64,000 nucleotides of DNA from Mortierella sp. BCC40632 (lineage: Eukaryota; Mortierellomycota; Mortierellomycetes; Mortierellales; Mortierellaceae), in the NCBI GenBank assembly GCA_011634665.1, contig WAEK01000004.1, positions 2,361,501 to 2,425,500 of the forward strand, written 5' to 3'. A program made the position numbers and the translations under genes. Every line of letters begins with the position of its first letter. The stretch's first letter is position 1. This document shows positions 35,879 through 46,223 of the stretch, piece after piece. The notes below the pieces were generated by a model. That model saw only the letters and a list, made by a program, of their open reading frames with translations. It did no database searches and was not told where the DNA came from.

Positions 35879-36155
35879 ATCCTCCTCTTTCTCTTCCACC
35901 ACCACCATCACCACCACCACCTATTCAGCCCTTCGGCCCTCCCTTTGCTACTGCCTAGGGGTTAATCCACTGTGAAACCCGTCCCGCCTCCCGTTGAGTT
36001 GGCTCGTTAGCCTGTTGCCGCGTCTCGAGCCACTCCTTTTTCTTTACTTTCTTTCTCTTTTCGTCTCGGTCTACACCTCGCTTCTTTGCCCTTCCCCCCA
36101 CTCTTGACTGGATTCGATTCTCTGGACTTGAACGACTCGGCCGACCTGCGTGATC
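34916..36155. other. Divergent promoter region of uL15 and the Ser/Pro-rich gene
   Basis: The uL15 start exon should lie in the left part. The right part is the upstream and 5' leader of the gene at 36156, with a GA run at about 35698-35720, a CT run at about 35849-35875 and a CAC-rich block. The last 200 bases are strongly pyrimidine-rich. Confidence 0.5.
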
Positions 36156-39100
36156 ATGACGATCCAGGCCACGGACCACAGCAATGGCCTACTCGCTCGC
36201 ACCGCACCATCTCCCCATCCAGCCGCTCCGCCTAGAGAGAGCAGCTGCAGTGGCCGTGGCGTACCAGTCAATGCTTCATCTATTACATCCACATCTTCAG
36301 GCTTGCAACGCCCCCCTTCACCCCCACCGCTCTCAACGATGCAGCTCGTTGCATTGTCGAATCTGAAGCTGAATAGCGACATGTTCTCGAACCGGTCGTT
36401 GTCCATCCATCGTCGGATCCTTGTCAAGAACTTTCTGACGCTGCTCTACCGACTTAATCCGCCGATGGACTGGGAGCAGATGCAATCACAAATGCAACAG
36501 ATGGGCTATGTGGTTGAGGGTAGCAACCTCTCTTCCAATGGCGAGTTGCTGGCAGAAGATGAGAAGCAAGGGTGGATGGAGCAAACTCTGAACGCGGCAG
36601 GGCTGGGTGAGGACGACGACGGCCAACACAAGGTAACAAAAAGAAAAAAATAGAAATCAAAAAAAGTGATTCTAGAAGTGGAGAAAAGTGGGCGCTCTGG
36701 CCTCGCAAAGGGCCACATGCGTTGCACACATTTACACCATGGCTTACGGACTCGGTCCGTCAGCAAGGAAAGGATCGCATGTTCGTAGGAAGCGCTCCTT
36801 GCTGGACTGGAGAAGAAGCAGCCGGAAGCAAGATGTCTGACAGTCTCAACTCTTTGTTGGCTTTTCTCATCCTTAGGCTTCGAACAACGGTCCGGCAAAG
36901 ACAATCAATCCTCGCAAGGACTCGCTCTCCAGCAGCCCGGCCTCTGCGGGCTCGTCTCAATCTCGCACTGCAGCCTCTCCTCATAAGTCATCCTCCTCCT
37001 TGCTCTCAGTCCAGGACACGCCCTCACCGGCTTCGGGAGCCATGCCTCTACCCCGACCAAAGTCGGCTGAACTGCCTCAGTCCCTTAACTCCTATCTCTC
37101 CACGGTCTTTGATGTCAACTGGTCCGTTGAGTTGTCTAGTACAGAGGATCTGCTCTTTACTAATGCATCCTCTGCAGGTTCGGGTCCTCTCTCCTTATCT
37201 TTGTCTCCTTCAGTGTCTTCGGCCACGTTCCCTTCGCCCATTTCTTCGGTCAGTGCACCCTCTGTAACAACCACATCCAAGACTACGAAACGCAAATCAC
37301 TCCTGGGAATGACTTCCTCCACTCCTTCAGGAACTGTATCTTCTGCTCCTGAACCTGTGTCTATGCCTGTCTCTGGACCTGCTTCGTCATCAAGAAAGGC
37401 TCTTCCAAAGGTTCCATCTTCGATCGGTGGCCCAATACCATCAAGAACATCAACATCGTCCCCAGTCTCCTCTCTGTCAACTACATCGACCCGATCAGGA
37501 GCCCCGCCGATGACTAACAATGGAAACGGCTCTGGTTCAAGCGTCCAGCCTAAACCCGTCACCCTTGCCCGGAAATCGTCGCTTTCGAATCAGTCGCGTA
37601 ATGGTACAAACGTCCCCACCAATACCGGAAGCACAACACCCAATAATGGCGGTCCTACTCAGCTACATATCGCTAGGAACGTATCTGCAACAGCAGGGAG
37701 CGGAGGATCTGGAACAGGCACTGGTCAAAGCACACTCTCACCAGAAGGCAGGAACATTCCAATGCGTAAGCAAAGCATCAGCGGAGCCTCAAAGCCCATG
37801 CTGGTCCCTGGGCGAAGATCGTCGCTGCTTCAGACAGGCCAGATGCCGACCCTTTTGAACTCGCCGACGAATAGCGTCAATCAGAATCGACTCTTGAGCC
37901 CTGCCGGGACTCCGTCAGACATGCCACCGATTCCGCCTCGACGCTCACCCACACTCTCTCCATCGATCACAAACTCGTCCAGCAGCTCTCTCTCTCCTTC
38001 AACTGCGTCATCATCACAGTTCACGTCAGGACACTCGCCAACTTCACCGACATCGCCCAACATGTCACCGGTTCTGTCAGGCTCATTGCAACCAAGCTTT
38101 TCAAAAAGAACCTCCTCTTTGCCAGCAGAGAGACCCAAGCAAAGCCCTCGGATGCCTAGTAGCGAGATTACCATCAAGTCAGTTTCAGGAACAGGAGGAG
38201 CGAGCAGCGATGTGGCCATGGATGGTTCGGGTTCCACTTTGCCCGTCTCATCCGGCGCAGGTCTACCTCGCCCCTTATTGACCACTTCGCTCTCGGCCTC
38301 TTCTTTCTTTTCAGGCTCTCCGCCTTCGCCCCCGGGCCTTTCGCCTTCCTCGTCGACGGCACCATCATCAGCTGTACCCACTCCTGCAAGCTCGCCTCTA
38401 GGACCGCCATCTCAACAATCTAGCCAGCACTCACCTCAGCAATTGCTTCAGCCAGCACCTTACCCTTATCTTCGCTCAATGTCTGACGATGGCCTCCAAC
38501 AGGCACGGGTGGTGAAACGATCGCCCAGTCCTTCGCCGACTTTGTCACCGACCAGCACTGGTTCAACGTCCACTCCGCAAACTTTGCAACCGACGGTCAT
38601 GACCTATTCACGTCCTTCACCGACGTATCTACACAAGGCCTCCAAATCCACGCCAAACCTTTTGGCCGAGCTTGAGAATCCCCCTCCTGCAGTTCCAGAA
38701 AAAACAAATTCTCAGCAGTCGCAGAGTCATCCACATCAACAACTTAATGCCCAACCAACCAAAGCCCATTCTCAGACTCAGCATCGTACGCTCTCACCGC
38801 CACTTTCGGCGTCAACCACATCAGCAAATAGTTCTGGATCCAAGTTATTGACTCGAGCTAGCTCTCGAAGGATTGGCTCTGCATCGACTCCGTCGTCGAG
38901 CTCGCCATCATCTGCGGCTGGATCCAATTACAATCACCAAACCAGTGGAATCATGGACATTAGTGCGCCTTTGCCCCTGATGCCTCAGACTCGGGTCAGT
39001 AGAAACGACAATGCAAGCAGCTATCAAGGGCTAGACTTTGATATGTTTGAAGGACTGAAGCAAACTTCGGGTGATTATTCTTTGAATGATTATGCCTACG

Positions 39101-39342
39101 GCTCTTCGTCGACGGATCAGTATTCGTCTTATTCTCCTCGTCCATTCGGACAAAGACCAGGTTACAGTCAGAGTCTGTCCAACGTTAGTCTTGGCAGTCA
39201 TGGAAGTGGAACTCTTGACAGTTCGAAGGCCACGATCATGACGACTTCCACTACAGCCACTACCACGGGTGGCTCAACGAGCCGATGGAACTCGATGAAG
39301 TCAATGCTTGGACTTCGAGTCGGCCAAGGTGCGAAAGGGTAG
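36156..39342 (+). CDS. Large Ser/Pro-rich protein of unknown function
   Basis: Two exons, 36156-36632 and 36877-39342, join in phase 0 to 980 residues. The start is MTIQATDHSNG. The only folded-looking part is at about residues 65-125: LVALSNLKLNSDMFSNRSLS, then RRILVKNFLTLLYRLNPPMDWEQM and QMQQMGYVVEG. It looks like a short helical domain whose family I do not know. The remaining about 800 residues are Ser/Pro/Thr-rich, with many SP/TP and SPTLSP-type sites, proline-rich PPIPPRR and PPAVPEK segments that could bind SH3 domains, and little predicted structure. The end is SRWNSMKSMLGLRVGQGAKG, a basic amphipathic tail. A signalling or polarity scaffold is plausible but is only inference from composition. 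Confidence 0.8.
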
Positions 39343-39916
39343 TCTCTCCTCCCCCATCATCCCCTTCCCTTGCCAATCTTTATGGGAAGAAAAAAAAATA
39401 CCCTTCTTTGTCAATTTTTTTATGACCTTCTGCCTTTTCTATCACAAGCATGTCATCTCCATCTTCCCTTAACATACCCCGACTGTTTCCCCTCTTTTTT
39501 CTTCTTTCCAATGTACATTACATTCAAAATAAAGGACCCATGTCTTTTTTGCAGTCAATGCCGGAAGGATCTTCTTTTTATTTATATATACAGTCGCTGT
39601 GAGTATATAGACGATTGTTTTTCTTTACTCAAAGAGAAAGAGAAAGAGAAAGAGAAAGAGAAAGAGAAAGAGAAAGAGAAAGAGAGAAAAAAAAGAGAGA
39701 AACCGCGTTTTGATTGTGGCAGCGTGTCCTTTCCCTCTATGGTATCTTGGACAATGTTTTAGTCATCGTTGTCAACCAACGGTTGAGCAGACGATTCTTA
39801 AAAGCGAGTGTCGTAGAGGCGTCAAGAAAAAAAAATCACTCATACCAGTGTCCTCCCACCCCAGCTTGTCCTGCTCTTGCTCTACTCTCCTCCGTTTTCT
39901 TATTATTCTTCTTTCT
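39343..39916. other. Convergent 3' region with a GAGAAA hexamer array
   Basis: This lies between the Ser/Pro-rich gene and the PBI2-like gene, which converge. About nine GAGAAA units occupy 39631-39685. No gene was seen. Confidence 0.6.
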
Positions 39917-40903
39917 TTACTGCTTTGCCTTGGCCAGGACGTTCTGAGTGTAGATTGAAACTTCACCATCGGGCTCGACATAATCAACATGCTTGTTCTC
40001 GACCATGGCCCCGACCAAGCCATCAGGCAGTGAGGCCGCAAAGCCGAGCATGACACTTGTGTAGCGTTGAGTGATCTTTCCGCCTATGAATGATGGAAGA
40101 AAAGAGACCATGGACAAGGTTAGTGCAAGTGACCATCAGCAATCACCAAAGCAACGAGAGTGGGGTAACCAGTAGCACAATCACGGGGGCAGATAAGAAG
40201 AGGGGAAGAGAGAAAGTATGTGATTGTGTGTATGTGTGTGAAAAAGAGCGAATGTTGTGTGCCCGTTTGTCGCAACATCTTTTTCCCTGGGAATAAAAAA
40301 AAAAAAAAGTCGTGATGAGCACACCATGCAGCCCTTCGCTCTTTCCCGCCCCCCTTGGGAAATAGAGTCACTGGGTCGTGTCGTCAAGCACAGTAGTCCA
40401 AAGCCGAGGTCCCCTGCTATTCTGTCATCCTTGGTTAGGTACTCTCTCCTCGCCCCTCTTCTTATTGATATTGCGACTCTTCGGAAGCGAGAGTGAGAGT
40501 GGGATGAAGCGAAAGAAAAACAGAAAGAAATGCCAAAACAAGGAATCGTTCTTTATGTCCTCATTGTCATCCATACCTTGCGACTCGACATCCCGAATAG
40601 CACTTTCAATTTCTTCGTCAGGAGTATTCTCCTTGAAGATCACAAGGACTTTGTTTCCAGCGCTGTCTTGCTGGGGGGCACCCAAGGGCCTGGCAGTGGC
40701 ACCTCCAGGGGTCGAGACACCGACGGGGAGAATGGAGGCCGAAAGAGCGTTCGAGAGATCATTGGAACCATGAGTATGTTGAGTGTGGCCTAGAAAGTGC
40801 ATAGACCTCGAGGCGTCAGTATGGAGACAACTAGCTCATTCTTGGCATTCAACTCTTTCATTTGGCCAATAGAAAATGGGGAGGCAATGTGCTTACCGGT
40901 CAT
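39917..40903 (-). CDS. Small proteinase inhibitor I9 (PBI2-like, subtilisin-propeptide fold)
   Basis: Three exons, 40903-40897 (7 nt), 40789-40577 and 40083-39917, join in phase to 128 residues. The first coding exon holds only ATG ACC G. The C-terminal 78 residues match the inhibitor I9 pattern: NKVLVIFKENTPDEEIESAI, VESQGGKITQRY, the ML-GFAASLPDGLV segment and a NKHVDYVEPDGEVSIY strand. Yeast Pbi2 has this fold alone; it inhibits vacuolar proteinase B and also takes part in vacuole fusion as LMA1. Here about 50 disordered, Gly/Pro/Ala-rich residues precede the domain. No signal peptide is seen, consistent with a cytosolic inhibitor. An upstream TTTTAG before the ATG suggests a 5' UTR intron. 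Confidence 0.88.
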
Positions 40904-41967
40904 CTTGAGGTGTCCTAAAAGTCGACGGAACAGTTCTGGAGCAAGTTATGGAGTGGTATTAAGCGTGTGAAAGGTGGAGCCAGAAAAAAATGTGGGCAGG
41001 TGGTAGAGAAGAATGAGAATGGCAGACAGTTCCCATGGGGCGTCCTTTTATCGAGGAGGAAGAGGAGGAGAAGGAGGAGGAGGAGCGTGACTGTCAGTCT
41101 GGTCGCCTCTTGTTCTCCGACCAATCGGCGGACGAAATCCCCCCTGGGAAGGACAACGCGCGTCATGGCGCGCAAAAGGATTTTGTCCAGGTGGTTGGTG
41201 GTTTTTCTTTCTTGCAAAAGAAAAAAAGAGAAAAACGACAAGGCAACGCTAAGTGCAGCTTATGATCCTTCCACGACAGGACAGAAGCCTTGTGCTTTAC
41301 AACAGGGACCATGCAAGAGACACCTCTACTGCCCTTCGTCCGCTCACAACTCCAAGGTAGGTTGACAAACCACCTTTCCCCTCACTCGCTAGATTCATCA
41401 ATATGCATGGAGCTGTGCCAAACGCAGTAAATGAGATGCTCTCTCCCATGCTAGGCAGAGAGAAAAAGGAAAACCAGAGTTTTCTTGCCAAGACCAAAAA
41501 AGAACTGGGGGATCTCGCAATACGTACGAAAATCTTCGTACACAGCAGCCAAGGGTCCAACGGCAAGCATACACGGAATCCAAGGCAATCAATGCTCTCA
41601 GTTGCCTACTCAATACTTTTGCTAGAGTGACAATATGCTCCTGCTTGGTGAGCGAGTGACTCTTAGTTGAGAGACCATGTTTGGTGAAGCTGGGACTTCC
41701 TTTTTTTTTTTTTTTTACTTTTATGAAGTCTCCTTTGGGAGGTCATGACGCTTGGCCCTGCGTTCTGTCGTAAATTTGGAAGAATGAAACCCGAAAAGGC
41801 AACTTTTTGAGAAACCTGGAGCAGTTTGGGGTATATATTTAAATGCTGCACACTGCACTTCATTCTTTTTGTCAACGGCCATTTTTCTCCTTCCAACCTT
41901 CCTTTGCAGAGCACATACCACTCAAATCCTTCAACTTCTTTTGTTCTTTCTTCTAAGCACGACATCA
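40904..41967. other. Divergent promoter region of the PBI2-like and DUF1772 genes
   Basis: This holds both promoters. A TATATTTAAA-like sequence lies at about 41832-41842, about 130 bases before the DUF1772 start. A block of GAG codon-like repeats (41052-41084) and a T run (41701-41716) are the only other features. Confidence 0.5.
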
Positions 41968-42578
41968 ATGTCCTCCACAAGCCAACTAGGATCTTTGATC
42001 CATCCGTCTGGTCTGTTGGTCGCCTCCAAGACCATTTCTGTTGCTTCAATCGGTATTTTTTCAGGAATCGCAATCAGCTTCAATGCTATCATCATGCCTG
42101 CCATCCGTAGAACCTCGATAAGCAATGCTCTCAGCGTCTGGGCAGAGACTTATAACCTCGGTCACTGTAAGCTTTGGATAAGTCTTTCTCTCCTTTCAGG
42201 TTCTTCCTGTCTCTCGCTCAAGACTGACCCAGTGATTACGGATAATGTGTAGATATCCAGCCTGGATTGGTCGCGGCAAGCATGGCTACAGGCTCGTATG
42301 TGTACCACAAAACCGATAACGCCTTCTTCCTGGTGCCACCGCTGATGATGGTTTCAATCGTGCCCTACACCCTGGCACTGATCATGCCAATCAACAAGGC
42401 ACTTTTGTCAATCCGATCCAAGAGTGGCAACAATGTTGAAAGCAAAGGTGAAAGCGCTCAAGTCAAGGAACTGCTCGTCCGATGGGACATGCTCCATTTT
42501 GTGCGGACTGTCGTCTCATCAGCAGCGTTTGTCTTGAGTCTCTACGGTGCTTTTTCAGGCAAAACCCAGATCTTTTAA
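41968..42578 (+). CDS. DUF1772 (anthrone oxygenase-like) small membrane protein
   Basis: Two exons, 41968-42166 and 42253-42578, join in phase to 174 residues, the junction reading AETYNLGHYIQPGLVAASMATG. The layout fits DUF1772: an N-terminal hydrophobic helix (VASIGIFSGIAISFNAIIMP), a central one (FFLVPPLMMVSIVPYTLALIMP), then VRWDMLHFVRTVVSSAAFVLSL before the C-terminus. The conserved W.[ML].H..R block is typical. Family members include anthrone oxygenases in fungal polyketide pathways, but most are uncharacterised, and no polyketide synthase lies nearby, so a catalytic role is not claimed. The end is FSGKTQIF. Confidence 0.85.
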
Positions 42579-43104
42579 ATAGGATGCACACATCCACTAA
42601 CATTTAATGCCTAAACTAAGAAAGAGAATGAGAAAAAAGGCATTCTTCCCCTCTATATTTAATGCATGTTGAAACAAAAACAGTGCCAGGTAGTTTGTGA
42701 TCCTCACGGCAATGAACTTTAAATCTTGTTTCAGAGGTGTATTTGCGTGAGTTGGAAGGGCGGGGGTGGGAAGCAGAGAAACGATTACAATGGACCATGG
42801 TTCCCGCCTTGACCACCTCACTCAAAAAGAACATCAGCATCAACATCAGCAAAGGGGAGGCAGGAAGACAAATAATGAGATGGATGGAGTCAGCGTTTTA
42901 AGAATGTATGCACGTGAAATGGCTACTCTTGAACCCTAGGAAAGGTAGAGATTATGTAAATCCTTTCAGGGTGGTATCTATGCACGGTGCGACTACAAGC
43001 TTACTGTCCCCCACTCCTCCTCCTTTTTTAAACTAAATATACAAGAGGGAAGAATCTATGATACACATCTGGGCTCCCCGGGAAAATGTTCCATGGAGAC
43101 CTGG
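42579..43104. other. Convergent spacer, nothing recognised
   Basis: This is the 3' flank shared by the DUF1772 gene (+) and the CASTOR-like gene (-). The frames read through it are not supported by composition or motif. Confidence 0.5.
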
Positions 43105-43204
43105 TCATCCAGAGAGGCTAAGGATCTTGAGCGACTTTTCGAGGTCAGAATCATGTACCTATTCAGATTAAAGATGGAGGTTGGGTCTAGCCAAATTAGC
43201 CTTT

Positions 43205-43254
<50 letters not shown>

Positions 43255-46026
43255 ATAACTCCAATGGGCGGGTGTTCTTACAAGTACGTTCGCAGTGCGA
43301 ATAGTGCTTAGACACAACAAATTGACACCATGATCGACCAAGGGGTTGGACATGGAGTAGACTAATCCATAGGTATCGAGGCCAAATGTCGACAAGTCCA
43401 CCTGAATACACCGAAGCATTGTTTCAGCCGAGCTCATGTTCAACATATGTTCCTCAAATTGTGCTAGAACTTCTTGATCCTGTTCGCCCAATGGTTGCAT
43501 AAAGAAAGATGGGAGGCAAAGGATGAAAAATGAAGTTAAGTGAACAGAATCAAGGGTCTGCATCTTGGTCATCTTTCATCCCTAACTCTTGAGTTAGCCC
43601 TCAGCATAAACAAATTTCTTACCGCAATCAGCGAAGTGCCTTCATCCGTCACTGTGAATGAGATGAATCTTGATCCGGATTCACTGAATAATGCGATCCG
43701 CTGGTTAGAAAGGAGAATTGCTAGGCTCCAAGGACATGCCTTTATCCGAACAAAGTTCCAGTAAAAGACACCTTACTTAGAGAATCCAGCGAGCTGTTCT
43801 GGGTAAAAAAGAACTTTCAGCAACGTTACCGCCCATTCAGCTTGATATTCTCTAATTGAGGAAGGTGACATTCATGTGTAAGCGACTGTTCCCCAGTTGA
43901 GCCATCTCTTCTTTCAGCAAAGATTTGTCTTGATTTGCAAGATCAAATTTCTATAACATACGGTGCTAGGCCTGCAAGCATAAGCTTGTCGTCGATGACG
44001 GATCTTGGGCAAGATTTTCGGATCTGTTCCTGGGTCTTGAACTCACGCTCTTCCTGCTCTGCCAACGTCTCCTGCATCAGTCCAAAGGAAGGTATAGAAC
44101 CAAGAGCAGAGAAGCTGCTTGCAGCAGATGCCAGGGGATGGACTCCGGTATTCTCTCCACCATTTTGGTATCGACCCACGTACTGAGAGTTACTGATGCT
44201 CGTGTTCTCGAATCCAGAGTGGGTAGTAAAGGTGCTATCGATGCTATCGATTGACCCTCGGTGTGGATAACGTTTGGGGAAATACCGTCCAATACCCTCA
44301 CCAAACGATGATTCAGCGATAGAGCCCTGCCGCCCCGAGTGTTCACGAGGTGGGTGTGGATTGAGACTGGTTCCTAGTCCATCCATTGAAGAAGTATCTG
44401 ATTCCGAGAACTGGCGGCTACGGCCACTCCCGTACCCTCCCGTTGTACTGCTGTCGCGACGACCTCGATTGGAGCTAAAAAAGTTACCATAACTGGTCCT
44501 CCGACCGAACGGGATACTGATCCCTGTAGAGGGTCGTGTGTAACTGTTGCTTAGGCTAGATCCTATTTGAGATGATCCTTGTTGTTGTTGCTGGAAGTGT
44601 GGTTGGAAAGGCTGTTGGGTGGCAGAGGTAGTAAAGGAGAGACTGCTGGGGAATTGGAAATGACCTGCAGGATGGCGGGAAGGAGAGGAAGGCGTATGTA
44701 GGAATGAATTCATAGAGGTGAAGCTACTGCCAGGGAAGGAACCAAAGTTGGACTCGGAGGAGAGACCACCACTGCGAGAATGGTGGCCTGAGGAAAGATC
44801 GCAGTCCGAGTCAACGGAGAGCGAGAAGAGAGAGCGAATGGTGGGAAGGACAAGCTTGAGACGCTTCTCCTTGACGAGAATCAGGTCAGTGATCCGGGTT
44901 GAGAGATAGAAAATCGAGATTCCGTTCCTGCTTAGCAGCGCCGAGAGCTCATTGATACGTCTCCCCGAGTTGTCTATCACGATCATGATCACGAGAGAGA
45001 GAGAGAGAGTACGCATGAATGGTTCCGATTAGAGTTACGGCCTGTGTTTTGCTATTTGGAACAGAAAAGAGCACCACAAAATTTGTGCGTAGTATGTCTG
45101 TGTGTGTGTTGTGTACCGTACTAGGGTAGCATCAAGTAGCCAAGCATCTCACTCATTTTTCCTCCTCCTCCCACTCTCTCCTGCATGCATTTTCAAAAGG
45201 GGCATGAACGGATCGCCATCAAGGTGCAAGACAGCAAAGGTAAACTGAAGTACCAGTCGTCGGTAGAGGAGCCATTGGGCCGACGGATCAAGAAGGAAGC
45301 ACAGAGGAAAGACACTTCCAATGCATTGGCCTACAGCGGAATGCTCTGCGTTGCTTACCAAAGCTTATCTTTTTTCTCTCACACACACACACTCTTTTCA
45401 TGCACTAGAGGAAAAAAAGAGCGGGAAACATTGCCTACGCCGTCCTGCACCGATCAATTCTGATTCCATGCTCCATGTGCCATGCCCCATGTGTCACACC
45501 CCTGTCTCATGCCCCGTGAATTACATCCCCCTGCTCTAGACCGTCCCTGTCCAATGTCCAGTGTCCAGGTCCAATGTGATCGTGCCATGTCCTGACATTG
45601 CATTGATCTATACTGGACTATTCCTCTACTTACCAATGCCGTCGGGGTCATCCACCATAAATGCACAAAAGACATCTTCAGTCACCATCATCCCTTCGAG
45701 GTTCAGTGACAAAAAGTCTTCGGCAATCACATTGACATCGGCCACAATGGCAAGCTCGAGTGCATTCTGAGTGAATGAAAAGAGCGTGTCCCTACTATAA
45801 GGGCACAGGATAAAGTTAGCGCCACTAGGACGCAGCTCAAAGCAGTCGGCTGGTCAAGGTTGCTCGTCCTCATTTTGGTGGCAATATTAGCGTCTGGAGG
45901 GACAGAATACCTTCGAGGAAAAAAGATGTTCTTGACGATGGCATGGGTGCAGCTGGTGATGGATTGAGGGTAGGTTTTTGGAATAGAGAGCAGCTTGAGT
46001 TTCCAAGGCTGCAATGTGATTGACAT
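43105..46026 (-). CDS. CASTOR/GATS-like protein with two ACT domains split by a Ser-rich insert
   Basis: Seven exons, 46026-45911, 45794-45634, 44973-43962, 43851-43777, 43725-43623, 43479-43282 and 43158-43105, join in phase to 572 residues. The first ACT region has SITLQPWKLKLLSIPK, LFSFTQNALELAIVADV and VDDPDGIDNSGRRINELSALL, with SIFYLSTRITDLILVKEKRL. A roughly 280-residue Ser/Gly-rich insert follows. The second ACT region has FISFTVTDEGTSLIA, CIQVDLSTFGLDTYGLVYSM and NLLCLSTIRTANVLV, ending SDLEKSLKILSLSG. This order matches the fungal and animal CASTOR/GATS family. Mammalian CASTOR1 binds arginine and regulates GATOR2/TORC1; that role is known for animals only. Exon 5 needs a short 51-nt intron ending GGAG, a weak acceptor, to avoid an in-frame TAA. 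The last intron carries a very long T run (A on the plus strand). Confidence 0.88.
43208..43251. repeat. A-run of about 44-46 bases in the last CASTOR-like intron
   Basis: On the transcribed strand this is a T run lying inside intron 6, about 50 bases upstream of its TCTGAATAG acceptor. It may act as an extreme polypyrimidine tract. Confidence 0.88.
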
Positions 46027-46181
46027 GGCTCGTGTCAGGGTGAGCGCGAGCGGGCTACAGTGAAGAGAGTAGATAAGACTGGGCGAGAAGAGAGAGAGAA
46101 GAGAGAGGGGAGGAAGGAGAGAAAGAACGGAAAAGAGAGAAGAGAGAAGTGAGAAAAGAGAAGTGAGAAAAGAGAAGCGAG

Positions 46182-46223
<42 letters not shown>

